NCBI RefSeq assembly: GCF_907165205.1
Contig: NC_058192.1
Span: 17,050,001-17,114,000 of the forward strand
Direction of reading: 5' to 3'
Length of the DNA: 64,000 nt
Source: Coccinella septempunctata
Taxonomy: Eukaryota > Arthropoda > Insecta > Coleoptera > Coccinellidae
Shown: positions 12,501-24,394 of the stretch, in pieces
Position numbering within the stretch: the first letter of the stretch is position 1
How the letters are laid out: the number at the start of each line of letters is the position of its first letter
Position numbers and translations under genes: made by a program
Notes under the pieces: generated by a model
The model's input: only the letters and a program-made list of their open reading frames with translations
Told to the model about the DNA's origin: nothing
The model's database searches: none

Positions 12501-15500
12501 GACCATATTTTGTTTGTGTGTAATACCTACGCAAACCTTCGCCTCTCCACATGGCATTTACAGCAATACTGAAAATTTGTTTCATATGCAAAAAAAGTAA
12601 TTTTTCTCTCCAATATATCCACTTCAATTTTTGTGCAGTGTACTTTTACATCAGCATTGAGGGGTTGAATACTCGAAGATTGGCAGTGCCAATTAAATAT
12701 CTCAATTTGAATTTACAATCAAAAATAATAATATACTCTTTTCTCATGCAGTGTCCTTACATCACTAAGGACGCTAGATATATGACCAACAATTAGAATA
12801 TAAAAACAAAAAACTCACCTTAGGTTTTATGTATTCGAAAAGATACACAAGATCTTCCTCGGCCATGGTTGGTTCGATAGAGGCATATCCCACGTCGATA
12901 AATTTGGCTGCAAAAAATGGTACAGTCGAGTGAATCTGGTTCTGGCTGCACAGACAAACAACGTCATCTTTCTTGAGATTTTTTGACTTCAGGTAAATGG
13001 CCAGCTTCTTGCTTCTCACGAAAATGTCGCCATGCGTGCAGGATTCTCCAGTCTCAATGATATACTAAAAAAAAAAAAATGAAAATTGTAATTCTAACGA
13101 AACTAACTTATCTAATTATTATTTCTTTAGAATTTTGTTTTGTTTCCTGCTCGATTACGAAGGTTGAAATTAAAAACAAAAAATATTTCACCATGTACAT
13201 ATTATGAATTATGATATTCGTGAAAAACTCACTCGCCCAATTTTGTCTTTATGTAGCTGCAGTGAGCGATAAAGTTCGAATCCTAGGCCTCCTCTGCCTG
13301 GCTCATATAATAGTTCAGGTCCATGTAATATTACAGGATCTGAAAATAAATACAATTTTTGTTAGTAATCGGAAAAATTTTAAAAATTGGAAATATCGAT
13401 ATTTTCTTCTAGGTATAGGAAAGTGAATTTGGAAAAAGGTTTTGCGTCACTTTAATGGAGTTGAATTTGGAAAAGATGGGATAGGTATCCAGGCCAAAGT
13501 GGACCAAAGTATCCGATATAAATTTCAAAAAAGCGGAGAACAAAGTATAATTTTTCGAACAAGAAATTGCAATGAAAGAGAGTTATAATAAAATATCATT
13601 CAGATTCTGATTCAGATCTGACATTGATTATGATTTCTACAAACTATACCAGAACATAAACTGTATGGCAACATTTGAATAATCGACATAACGATAAAAC
13701 ATCGAGAGTTACTTATGAAGGACAAGCAGAGTAGGTATACCTACCTACTCAGTACTCTACATTGTAAAATATTCGAAATGTTTCCAATATTTGGAAGTCT
13801 AAAAGAAAAGCATTCGGAAGTTTAGTTTTGAGTTCAATTTACTGGAGCCATATACGTCGTACCTTACTCTGATTTCTGAGCAAATTATCAATTTGGCTAC
13901 TATACTAAATTAAGACCTAATGGAACAGCAATACCTAGTGAAAATTCCAAAAATACATAGATATTATGAAGTTATGTAACTCTTTATACATTTCGATTAA
14001 TCATAATAGTTTTTTTCATGCGATATTCTAGCCAAGTGGTTCCCAATCTGGAGGGAGGGCGCTTAAGACCAAATATTATAATCTTTGCTTTGTGATTTGA
14101 TTGGAATCAATCAAATACTGAAGAAGTTAAATAAAAATGGAACCGGTTTATCGCTAATCTCCTTGGATGGCGTTCGCTTCCGATTTCCGGTAGTTTAATT
14201 TAATCTATACACGTGAATCATTTGTTCGGCGATTTTAGAGCGATCAAACAGTTTTATGTACCGCTTATTTATAGAAGAATAAGCATATTGTGTTGGAAAA
14301 AGATTTCCTCTTTGTTGTTCAGAAAAAACTATATTTTGAAAACCACTCCATTGCATGATATAATTTGTGAGATATAACTGAAAATGAAATTTCTTTTGAA
14401 GATTTCTTTTCAACCGATCTGAATTGGAAAAAATGTTGAAGGGAAAAAGTCTTTCTTTTGACATGAGAATTTTCTGCTAAAACATATTTAAAAATCATCA
14501 AAGACTCACCCTGTATTAGTTGAAAATAAAAATGCTAAATGTAGCATATCTTAAAAAAAAGTGTGATTGACAAAATCTTTGGGTTATCTTGGACTCTGCA
14601 CCCAACAATTTATTATCCAAGAAAGTTGTGGGCACCAAAATGCCCATGTTATATAATAGCAGCTATACAAATCCGAGAGAGTGAATCAATTCTCAAGTTT
14701 AACTGCTCATAAACAGTCAGTGTTTCAACTTGAAAATGAGATTATTCCAAGGCCAGCGAATACTACAAGAGATGGGAGAAATCATGATAACAGAAGAAGT
14801 TGCTGCAACTCATTCTCCAGCACGAACAAGGGCGGTCCTACGGAGGGAGGGGGGTAAAGGGGGTAATTACCCCCCCCCCCAGAGCCCACAACGAATTCGA
14901 TTTTTAAAATTTTGTATATAAAAAAACTAGGAAAAAACAATATTATAATGAAATGTAAAGAAGAGATTCCTTGTACAATTTTGAAAAAAAAATATGGGAC
15001 TGCAAATGCTACCTAGAGATACCTACAGAATGTAATTTGAAGTCTTAATTAGAAATTTTAATTTTTCTTTCAATTCCTACCCCCTCCTAGAAAATCAGTG
15101 TAGGAACGCCCTTGAGCACGAATATACCTAATGGTACCTTAATGGTTAATGCTTTGGGAGATGATGCGCATTCCGCTCAGATACATAAGAGCTTAGTTAA
15201 AGGCACTGCATATTGATTTTCGGAAATAAAGGTGAAGTTCATACTTTTTCTTCAGAATTTTTTTTTCTAATTCTGATTTGTAATGACTAGGCAGGTATAT
15301 CCACTGCCCAAAAATATTCAGTTTTTTCGTAAATAATTAACCTAATTCTTATTATGTTTTCATTAATTCATGTGTTGTACTATCACAGAAGAAACCGGAA
15401 GTAACAATGATGCGAAGGCCTTTGAAATTTGGCCAACACCTATTCAATGTAAAATAATTATGAATGGATCGTCAAATACATTCATTCGATTTGTGCTTGC

Positions 15501-16052
15501 TATTTCCTATAAAAGTTCCTGTTCAAAATGAAAATCTTCCTACGAAAATTGAGTTTTTTATTGGAGTAAACGAAATCTCTATCTAGAATAATTATAAAAT
15601 CTTGAATAATTTCACACGATATATGAAAACTGAATCAAATAACACTGAAATTTTCCTCACTCTACTCTGTTGCTGTCATTTGTTATGAAATTATTTTAGC
15701 TATTGAGCGAATTAAATTTTTGATGGAAAGAAACGGGTCAAATAGTCCAGTCCAGAACAACCAATAAGCGTTAGTATATATGTATAAATTTTAAATTCAT
15801 AGTTCCAGTACGAAAGAGCACTAAGACATGAAAATTTTGGTATAGGTAGGTACCTAAATTCTACTTATTTTTTCTATAAAAGCTGAAATATCTATTATTT
15901 TATGCAATGAAAGACTTCCTATTTGATTTCTAGAAGATGAATTGTACAAGTTTCGTTGAATTTAGGTCATTTTTGAAGAACCTGTTCCTGCACTCATCAA
16001 ATCTCACGAAAGTATGTACTGTTTATAAGTTGATGGACTCACCTTTATTCAT
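9528..16052 (-). CDS. Acyl-CoA synthetase, luciferase/4-coumarate-CoA ligase-like
   Basis: ANL-superfamily enzyme that adenylates a carboxylic acid and loads it on CoA. Exons (minus): 16052-16043, 13339-13233, 13064-12819, 11919-11628, 11570-11380, 10934-10635 and 10049-9528; phases agree and the total is 555 residues, the usual length. Exon one encodes only MNK plus one base. P-loop SSGTTGKPKG is near residue 187, the A5 motif GLTE near 343, DGWFKTGD near 423-430, and PTGKIKK with the catalytic lysine near 540. The luciferase HHGF region reads YSPMYWISG, so light production is not expected. The C terminus ENQL is not a clear peroxisomal PTS1, unlike many relatives. Substrate cannot be told. 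Intron 1 is 2.7 kb. Convergent with Vps39. Confidence 0.92.
12398..12423. repeat. Perfect short palindrome in ACS intron
   Basis: TATGTGCGATAA followed at once by ATTATCGCACATA: 12-bp complementary arms with almost no loop. It lies in the ACS intron between 11920 and 12818, which otherwise holds nothing recognisable. Confidence 0.75.
13340..16042 (-). other. ACS intron 1
   Basis: A 2.7-kb intron between the tiny first exon and exon two. Besides the hAT MITE it contains short AT-rich sequence and several chance reading frames (for example about 14195-14500 on the minus strand) with no family resemblance. A CACCCTGTA motif near 14508 marks another repeat end. Confidence 0.6.
14819..15122. mobile_element. 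hAT-type MITE with 8-bp target duplication
   Basis: A 288-bp insert (14827-15114) has terminal inverted repeats CAAGGGCGGTCCTAC and GTAGGAACGCCCTTG (one mismatch) and is flanked on both sides by the identical octamer AGCACGAA (14819-14826 and 15115-15122). Eight-base duplications and CA-GGGCG ends are typical of hAT elements. The inside is non-coding, with G-rich and C-rich runs next to each other (14840-14880) that extend the inverted pairing. It sits in ACS intron 1. Confidence 0.92.
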
Positions 16053-17974
16053 ACTTCCTTCGACTGAGGACGCACGGTACAAACTGTTACACACGTTAAG
16101 TTATATACGTTTATTTCTATAGTCCTCCCGACTCCAAGCTACTGTTGCATTACGTAATCAATTCGAATTATATACTTCAATATTCAATTGTTTCAATACT
16201 TGAGATACTCGAGACGGCAAACACGCACTTACCCAATCTAAGTAATCTAAGTATACACAAACTTATATTGTGCTTTTACCAATTGTCTCAAAACTTCTGT
16301 CGCATTTTTGCAGATAGCATTGAATCGTTTATGAACTTTTAATTTGGCGATAAGAGTGAGTTCCTATGCGAATAAATGACATTGATTTAATTATCAACGA
16401 ACAATATGCAAATTTAAATCGATTGTTTGGTGGAATATCATACAAATTTCCTTTTATTCATTGTAATGGTCATTTCAAACATCCGATACCGCCACAATAT
16501 TTATGAATCAGGTAGATATTATTAATTATAACGCTCAACTATACTAGTCTGCGAACTGTAGAGATTCTAGCATCTGTTTTCTGTAAAAACGAGGTGGAAA
16601 CTATTTTGAGTTACGTGTATTCATTTTATTTCAGAACACGTTTTGTGCCAATTAATGATTTCACATTGTCGATCATATTAGTCTATCATACATATTTCAT
16701 CAAACTAAGAATAACGTTAAGTAAGTAAACATGGTTTGTCTGAAAAAACCTTTGTTCATACAAATGAATTTAATGTGCATTCCAAGAAACTTCGCCATCT
16801 GAAAAACTCTGTCTCGTTAGCGTTCAGAATTATCCAATAATATTATTATTAAATTTTTATTGGCGTGCAGACTGCAGAAAGAATTTTTCACAGAAACCAA
16901 CTTCAATCACGAACAAAAATTAGAGGTAGGATGGACATATTATGTGGATGAAATATTTCAGTGACCCCAAGATCAACATTCCAATGTTTCTATCGGTCAT
17001 CAATCTTATCAATAGTGCTTTGATCGCTAGAGTTTTTTTTGTAAGAGGTAATGGTAAAAAAAAATAGTTGAGCCAAGAAAAGAACCCTCCAGTTTCAACA
17101 ACGTTGAAAATGTGATGATAAAATTTCTAGCATCCCATATTTCGGTTATTTCCCAAATATATAAGTGTGCTATCATAATCTTTATTCATGCAATAATTCA
17201 TTCAATTGTTTGCATTCGTCATCAAAGTACAAAATGAACATCATAGAACACTAATATATGGACATACTCAGTAATCAGTATTCCCTATTAGGGAATACTC
17301 CTTCTGACGAAAATGATATATTTTTTATGAAATATCTTTGAAACGTCACAATTTGAAATAACCATTTCAACCGTTTCCAAAAAAAAATTATTTTAAGCAC
17401 TTAAAAATGTAAAATGACAATGGGTATTTAAAATTTAAAGCGTTTCATTTCAATTGCACAAGTTGGCAACATCGACTAAAATATGCCTTGATAATAAATG
17501 ACAACAAATACATTATCTTGATGAGATAGACAAAGATGGCTGTCTATGAAGTCTGCGACGAACAAGGAAAGCTCGTAAAATTTTATGCGATTTTTATGGC
17601 CGGTTTCAGTTGAGGCTCGCCAGTAAGTACGCGCCTGTAAATCAACAGCTGTTATTTTATAAACCAGCTGATCGGACATTGTTCTTTTTATTTTATAGTA
17701 GGCGCTGTTGCCAAATCGTAAACTTGAAACCAAGCGATTTAAATTTTAAAACCCCATATTTGAGGAATGATTTTGAATAATTTCCGCGGTGCATTTGAAA
17801 AAATCATGAATGAAACTCATAATTATTTAAGTTTGAACTTGCATATGCTGTGATAACCCAAATTGAGGAGAATTCCTACCTTAATACTTAAAATACCTAT
17901 AGATATATTCCTGGTATTCAAACATCGAAAAATTGAAGAGCTTTTGTTTAGTTGTTTACATTGATTAGTATAGT
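16053..17974. other. Intergenic, upstream of ACS
   Basis: Holds the ACS promoter side. On the minus strand TATATAA (16101-16107) lies upstream of a TCAGT initiator-like site (16063-16067), but their spacing is longer than usual, so this is weak. A near-perfect palindrome with a one-base centre is at 17277-17299 (arms AGTATTCCCTA). No gene is seen. Confidence 0.4.
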
Positions 17975-18979
17975 CCCAACAAACATTTATCGTCGGTAAA
18001 TCGTCGGCTGTGTGCTGTTACTGCTGGCGAAGTGCGTACTGCTGTTACACATCATCGGACCTTTGAAGATCCGAGGACATGGTTTACGCTGCTGAAGATG
18101 TGTAGAAACATGAGCATCTAGCCAGCGTCGGCAAAACGCTGCTGTTAGATGAGCAACTTCTTGGCGGTTTATATTCATCGGATCGGTTGCGGTTAGATGC
18201 ATCTTCAGCGCGTTCTACCCTTAACATAAGGTCAAGCTGTACTATTTAAATTTCGCGGGATTTTGCATAAGAGCTTCCAGACAATCTAATTTCCGTAATT
18301 CCGTATCGAAGCGTTATTTCATTCAGACGGCGTACGCGTGCACGTGTTTCGATGATAAAAGAGTTTTTAAGAGTAGGCTATTTGACGAAATTTTTCTTTC
18401 TGAAAACTTCCTTGTTGTGTTGTGTTGTATTAACATAGTAACAGTGATGTCCCAGGGCAGGTGAGTACAAGAAATCAAAATAAAATGGTATTTCTATTTC
18501 TAATAAACGTCGAAGTAGGCGCCAGGAATATCATCACGTGAAACAGAGAGTTCTCGAAATATTATAATAGGTCCAAGTAGTACATCATCACCATCATTAG
18601 AACCGAGTACTTCAACGATCTTTTGAGATTGCATGTCGATAAAGATAATTGAAGAGATAGAAATGGATGAGAACACCATCAAAATAAAAAGGTAGGAAGA
18701 ATTGAAGAAATTCGATGCTGATATACTTATATATGATCTAGAATATTTGAAAAAATGTGTAGGTAGAATTGTATCTAGTCTTTTGGGATATGCTTTCATT
18801 TTTTGGTTTTGGTCTTTTTTATTCTAGAGAAAAAGTTCTACAATTTGAAAGACAGAAAAATCTATATATACAAATATTTTTTAGTTGTCCAAATTTGGCC
18901 TCAACGGGGGTAAGGACGTAGCAGAGACAACACGCAAAATAATCTAACTCATAATAAGCCATGAATCAGGAATTTCCCT

Positions 18980-19383
18980 GAATTGGTCGGGTAGGAATTA
19001 ATAATAAAAATGGATTAGAAGCAATGGCGAATATTGTTGAGCTTAATCATGGTGAGTTTTCATGTTGTATTGGTCGAAAATGTTGACATTTTTGAATGTA
19101 AGGAAGTTACTCAAATTGAATACATATTTTGCATGTTGACATATATTTAATTAATTTAAACACATATGAGATGATATTCTATATGAAATTCAATAATTTA
19201 TTTTATACAAATAATGAAATTCTATTATCCAGGATCTGTAAGGATAAATCCTATTACAAGAAGTGCCACTGATGTGGAAATGAATCATGTAATGAATTGG
19301 CTTCGCAATACCGGTGACAGAGCAGGAGGCAGATTGAAATGAGCGGGGGAAAAAGAAGCAGGCAATAATGAGCAGTGAATAAA
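18980..19383 (+). CDS. Possible 3' exons of an unrecognised gene inside the element
   Basis: An open segment ending NGLEAMANIVELNHG (to 19051) is followed by a good donor (GTGAGT at 19052). A matching acceptor (TATCCAG, 19226-19232) opens exon 19233-19342, which continues in phase as SVRINPITRSATDVEMNHV and ends NWLRNTGDRAGGRLK-stop. An AATAAA follows at about 19378. A possible first exon MSQG with donor CAG|GTGAGT lies at 18447-18460. I do not recognise the protein. Minus-strand open sequence at 18500-18650 also looks coding, so the gene model is uncertain. Because it lies between the inverted ends, it is probably element cargo. Confidence 0.4.
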
Positions 19384-19946
19384 TATATACTTTTTTTCAA
19401 GTAAGCTAGTCGTTTTTATGTGTTTTTTCAACCTACAAAGTATTTATATATGTATATTATTATATGAGCGTTATATTTTAGTTGTTTGAATATATGAAGG
19501 TTCTTTTCAATTGGCTGTATAAATTGTCTTGCCCTAATCACAATATAAGTGTTGCAAAGTTTCAAAAAATATTAGAAGAAAAAATAGATCTCCTTCAACA
19601 TGAGAAATGATTCCGAGATTTCATAAGAAATGTTCAAAGATCAGAAATTATTGATCAAATAATTCATATTCAATTTTTTTTGGATTTGCCAATTTCAACC
19701 AACGATTCTCAAATTTTCAGGGGCACCTTAGCATGTTTACTTGGCATTTCTTTCTAACTCTAGTACGAATTCAGTTTCAGCAACGTTTAGTTGGTATTAA
19801 GTGTTAAGTGCCTCCTAAAAGTTGATGAGACAGAAATCGTACATGAGTAGTAAGAAATGTCACGTAAATATGCTTAGGTGTCGATTAAAATTTAGGGATC
19901 GTTGGTGAGAACGAGCATTAGTATTGCAGGTATGTATATATTATAC

Positions 19947-20125
19947 CGACGCGACGTTGTACCGATCAATTGGAACAGCGTATTCCCAGCATTGTCTAGA
20001 CGTTAAGCCGACGTGGTGCCGATCAATTGTAAAAGCATTCTTCCAATATTTTGAAGAAGCTGAACCGACGTCGTAACGATTAATTTGAGGAGCGTATTTG
20101 AAGCATAGTCTAGACGCTAAACCGA
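19947..20125. repeat. 57-bp minisatellite, three diverged copies
   Basis: Three or so units share CCGACG..GT..CGATcAATT, AGCGTATTC and TCTAGACG.TAA. Units two and three are 57 bp; unit one is about 62 bp. Since 57 is 19 codons, the minus strand reads as three copies of a 19-residue repeat with I(D/N)RY..V and a tryptophan or phenylalanine core. This may be a consequence of period rather than selection. Confidence 0.7.
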
Positions 20126-20298
20126 TGCTTTTTTGCACAGTCGAATCGTCACCGGATCTGCAGTGTGCAGACACTGCAACATGTCGGCTCATAGTCCGTC
20201 GGGCGGCTGTCGGCCGATGTGACACTATTTGCAGTATACCGATTCTAACATCGCAGCACTAACCCAACGTTGGGCCGAGTAAAAAATGTTTGCTGGGG

Positions 20299-21068
20299 TA
20301 TGGCTATCTACAAGTAGTTTCTCAAGCAATTAATCGATAACCTGAATAATTTTTATTTCTGGTGAAGTCTGATTGACATCTTCCTGAATAAATCAACTCT
20401 CAAAATTTGAGGATATGGGGTAATCAAAAACACGAACACTTTTGTCATTGAGACATCCTTTCAATCTCTGAAAATTGGACTAATTTTCTTTGATGGTATT
20501 TCGACAACAGAAAATTATAAAAGAGAAACTATTATCCTAGTGGTTCTTCATAAACTTCAGGTTCAAATATGCATTACAAGGTCTTTGATAACTCAATTAA
20601 ATTTTAATGGGGTAGTCAAAACATTAATTCAAATTTTTGTTATAATTACGTTTGTCCATTTCATTTTCTGCTCAGTTCATATATTCAACTCCATCACCAG
20701 ATCGCCACTTTGTTGCTGGATTATTTCACATAGATAATAGACATAAAATACAACCTTCACTTTCCTCATCAAATTGGATCCATTAAAAAATCAGGCATAT
20801 TACAAAGCTCCAGGCGAAGCCGAGTACAACACCTTTATCATTATAATTCAAAGTCCAGTGTACCAGATACACGAATAGGTAATGCAATGTCACTAGGAAG
20901 AAGACATCTGAAATCGTGACTAAATTATTCTTTTATAGGTGTCCCGTATTTAATGCAACAAAATTTTCTAGAGGCAAAATTAGGAGGAAGCTACTTTTCA
21001 AGGGACTGACAATTTGGACGTGACGCAAGGTCACAGCGGTCCTTTGAAAATGTAAAAAAAAATCGTTA
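20299..21068. other. Intergenic repeat debris
   Basis: No gene. Around 20937-20970 the sequence GGTGTCCCGTATTTAATG followed by CAACAAAATTTT is a copy of the end of the MITE described at 38374-38631. Confidence 0.5.
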
Positions 21069-21903
21069 CTTGTACATACTCAAGCGCGTCAGATTTTCAT
21101 ACAGATGGTTAATCTGGGTGTCGTAGATGTGTTGACCTATAAATCTGACACAAATCAGGGGGGTTTTCTTAATCTGACACTTTGAAGATGATAAAAATCC
21201 CTTTTTTTCGAATATTTCCTTCCCTGTACCTCTAATCGTTTTTGTATTAATCATGAAACTTGTAGATAATATAATTCTACACAACTTTTGTCTGAAGCAA
21301 TTTTACATACTCTCAACCGTTCTCGAGTTAGAGGGCGATAAGGGCTAGAAGCTTAGCCACACATGCAAAAGGGCAAGGTCAATGTAGATTCCCAGTCTAA
21401 TCTACAATTGTCAAAATGACAAGATATTTCTATGATGACAATTTCGAAATTAGTCACGAAAATTTTAGTGTTTTCTGTGACTGAACCTTAGAATGTACTA
21501 TTTTAAAACGAGTGAATTTTCGCTTCAGCATGTATCGCTAAACACCTCGCATTAATCGCCATATATCTCAAAAACGTTTGAATCTAGAAAAAATTGCTTG
21601 GGACAAAATTTGTAGAAAATGTTATGCTCTACACTTTTTATAATGAATGCGAAAAAGATTTGAAGCCTAGGGAAGGAGATAATTCAAAAAAACTGATTTT
21701 TGTGACCTTTATTCCCAATTTTTATTGTTTCGGCTAGCTAAAACTGTCAGATTATATTTTTTCCGTTATTCTTGAATCATTGCAACTTTGGCGCCCTCCC
21801 ACACATTTTCGACACGCTTAAATTGTCAGATTAAGAGAATACATACTTTTCAACATGTAATTAACCACATATATCTTAATCTGACATGCTCGAGTATGTA
21901 CAA
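21069..21903. mobile_element. Inverted-repeat element with internal TCAGATTAAG repeats
   Basis: The left end TGTACATACTCAAGCGCGTC (from 21071) and the right end (to 21902) are complementary over about 30 bp with few mismatches. The motif (G)TCAGATTA(A) in either orientation recurs at the ends and inside (near 21110, 21170, 21750 and 21825). A further partial end, TAATATGACACGCTCGAGTA, is at 22015-22034. No coding sequence; a non-autonomous DNA element is likely, class unknown. Confidence 0.65.
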
Positions 21904-22134
21904 TGATCGTTTTTTTTTACTATTCTGACAGGCTGTCCTAGACAATTCCCCCTATTTACAGGTCTAATTTTTGGTAGAGGTACTCAACAGGGTCTAAGGT
22001 ATGTCTCCTTATATTAATATGACACGCTCGAGTAAATCCCAAATTTCCCTCTTTGGCTGCCCAACTATAAAAATAGTGTGAGTTTCATGATATGCGAAAT
22101 CTCATAGTGCTATCTATTTTGGCGATGAACACTA

Positions 22135-22405
22135 GGTATGTCTTTGGAACCAACGTATTCAAATTACAAGAAAATTTTCACACCAATCCATTCAATTGAA
22201 AAACTTTTTTGTCTCCTGCAATTTTTTCACGAAACGAAAGATTTTCGAGAAAAATCTGAAAATGTGATTGAGAGGTATACCAATCTCGAAAACCTTCAAT
22301 CACATTTTGCGTTTCATGAAAAAATTGCAAGAGAGAAAGATGTTTCATTGGAATTCAAATATTCGGTTAATGTTCACTGGTTCCAAAGATATTGTGGCCC
22401 AATAA
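22135..22405. repeat. Long imperfect palindrome
   Basis: The left half (CTTTGGAACCAA, GCAATTTTTTCACGAAACG, AATGTGATTGA) is mirrored as its complement in the right half (CAATCACATTTTGCG, TTTCATGAAAAAATTGC, GGTTCCAAAG). Arms are about 130 bp with moderate divergence. A 108-codon open frame runs across it but is best explained by the palindrome. It is followed to 22577 by a MITE end (CGGGACACCCTGTAT). Confidence 0.7.
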
Positions 22406-22464
22406 AAAGTGTCTTAATTGGTGTAATACCAGATTCTGAGATGAAAAGAAAATACTACTTTTAG

Positions 22465-22579
22465 GGGCCAGTAACCCCAAAAGAGGGAGCCTTCTTGCAA
22501 AAATAAAAAATAGGGGTCTCCTTATTTTTTCTCAAGAATCCGTGATTAAAATTCCACATTAATTTCGGGACACCCTGTA
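22465..22579 (-). mobile_element. Fragment of the CAGGGTGT MITE
   Basis: Read on the minus strand from 22577 it begins CAGGGTGTCCCGAAATTAAT and continues with GGATTCTTGAG and GAGACCCCTATTTTT, parallel to one half of the complete copy at 38374-38631. The other terminus was not found. Confidence 0.65.
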
Positions 22580-23209
22580 TGGATAGGGTAAAAGCTGGTG
22601 TCTACCTGTACCAACTATTTTTTCAGCCCATTATATAGGGCAGCGTATGGCCTTCAAGGAGCAATTTCTCAAAATAGGTACATATTTGAGGAAAAATGAT
22701 TTATTTTCTGTATGATCGTTTACCAAATAAACCACCAATCTTTAGCAATAGAAAAAATTCAATATTTCGATTGAAAGAGAAATATTGTTTTGAAGCTAAA
22801 TAGTAAAGATTGGTCTCATTTTGAATTTTAGGAATAATAACACAGCTTTAAACACGTATCAGCAAACAGAACAGTAATTGATTATAATTTTCTTCCTCGT
22901 GTTGATTTATAGACTGTAATGTCAGAAAATCCATCATAGAAAGATTTTCTCTACATTATATCATACTTAAATAAATTTTTCCAAAAGGAAGAAAAAAGTT
23001 CAACGTTCTGGTATCATCATTATAGTAGCACGGAATTTTTCACTAATCATTCGCAAATATTAACTTGCATTACCCTATTTATATTTGACGATATTATCTT
23101 TCAGAACTTGGTCTGACTAATCCTAATTGTGACATAAATATCAATGAAGAAAAAGGATCAGAAAATATTCTTGTTTATAATAATTTAATAGTTATTTTCC
23201 TATCAAGTG

Positions 23210-23630
23210 CGGAAAGTGATACTTGCCCGCACGAAAAGCAGAGTTCGGGTAAGCAGTTGAGTGCGGGCAAGACACTTTACGCAAGAGTTAGGAACAATAT
23301 TTTTTCTACAAGCGCTTGAAATATATAAATATATCCATTTCACGAAACAGATCATATCTCATTTGATTAATTCATATATAATGACAGACGTAATTCTGCA
23401 TGTCATTACTATGGGTTTCTCATCGTTGACGTTCTATGCATAGAAACATGATAGAATTTAATTTACTCTATAATATTTGCGTGCGGGAAAAACCCCTGCT
23501 AATCCATTCCCGCACGCAAATGCGTGCGGGAAAGAAATAGCAGGCGTTTTTCCCGCACGTTTTGGGAAAGTGACTCTTTGCAACTTGGAATGCGTGCGGG
23601 AAAAAGGTTGAACGCGCACGCTTGTAGAAA
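23210..23630. repeat. GC-rich palindromic cluster (GCGTGCGGGAAA)
   Basis: GCGTGCGGG or its complement occurs at about 23479, 23508, 23522, 23551 and 23591, arranged as nested inverted pairs (for example GCGGGAAAAACCCCTGCTA against TAGCAGGCGTTTTTCCCGC). An outer pair TGCCCGCAC/GTGCGGGCA is at 23225-23270. Its base composition differs sharply from the flanks. Probably a foldback element or a satellite remnant. Confidence 0.7.
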
Positions 23631-24394
23631 AATAAATTTATTTCAATAAACAATTCCGAATTGTTTTGGTTTAAACAAATTCAGCATATTCATACATTAT
23701 ATCAAACAATCAAACGCAATAATTTTAATTTTTCCTAAGAACAGGAAAATTTCTTACATATTTGGTATCTTCATTTTATATTAGAACTAATTTTTTTTTA
23801 TAATCATTCGCAAATATTAACTCATTCAATAAAATCCATTGTCCCAATATAACAATATTATATTGTATACGAGAGACGAGAGAATAATATAGTCCGTTCA
23901 AGAATTACTGACATCCCAGTAGGCATGGAAAGTCCGGCCCCAGATTAATATCTGATCACAAAAAATACCCAATAAAAAAAAGTTTCGATCATGGAATTAA
24001 AGATTTTTAAATTTAACGTAGAAAAGTATTTGAAATGAAGAAATACTCAAATTTAGAGCAAATCAATCAGCATTCAGAATTGATACATTATCTCAATTTG
24101 TTCGATTGACCTAAGAATACAAGCAAAAGTACATAATTCAAAATATCTTCAAACAGTGAATCGATATTCATTCCTAACCTTAAATCCTCAAGTCAAAATC
24201 TTACTTTATGGACTACTACCAAGTTGAATTCGATTTTCTACACCTGCCCAAGATGTCAACAATTCTTGAATGGAGTATATCGAATTGTTCACAAATTTCA
24301 GCATGACTCCATCGTTAATTGATGATAAAACATTTGTATTTTTTTGTGTTCAATAATTTTGATCAGAACAATTCAATAAATTCCATCCTGTTTT
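23631..24394. other. AT-rich intergenic stretch
   Basis: No gene, inverted repeat or RNA structure that I can support. It probably holds the 3' UTR of the secreted-protein gene. Confidence 0.5.

Larger units (their letters stand above)
17975..20298. mobile_element. 2.3-kb inverted-repeat element with exon-like cargo
   Basis: The left end CCCAACAAACATTT (17975-) and the right end AAATGTTTGCTGGG (to 20297) are near-complementary, and the similarity runs over about 22 bp. Both sub-terminal regions are GC-rich and repetitive against an AT-rich background. Inside are a 57-bp minisatellite (19947-20125) and a spliced-looking terminal exon (19233-19342). No clear target duplication or transposase was found, so the class is open. 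It could also be two separate repeats of one family in opposite orientation. Confidence 0.6.

Noticed and set aside
14195..14501. Minus-strand frames of 60-89 codons
   Set aside because: AT-rich chance frames within ACS intron 1; no conserved motif.
14730..14921. Plus-strand frame MRLFQGQRIL... running into the hAT MITE
   Set aside because: Removing the MITE and one target copy gives a stop soon after; no support for a gene.
22138..22464. 108-codon open frame on the plus strand
   Set aside because: It runs across both arms of an imperfect palindrome, has no family resemblance and no promoter or splice support; the repeat explains it.
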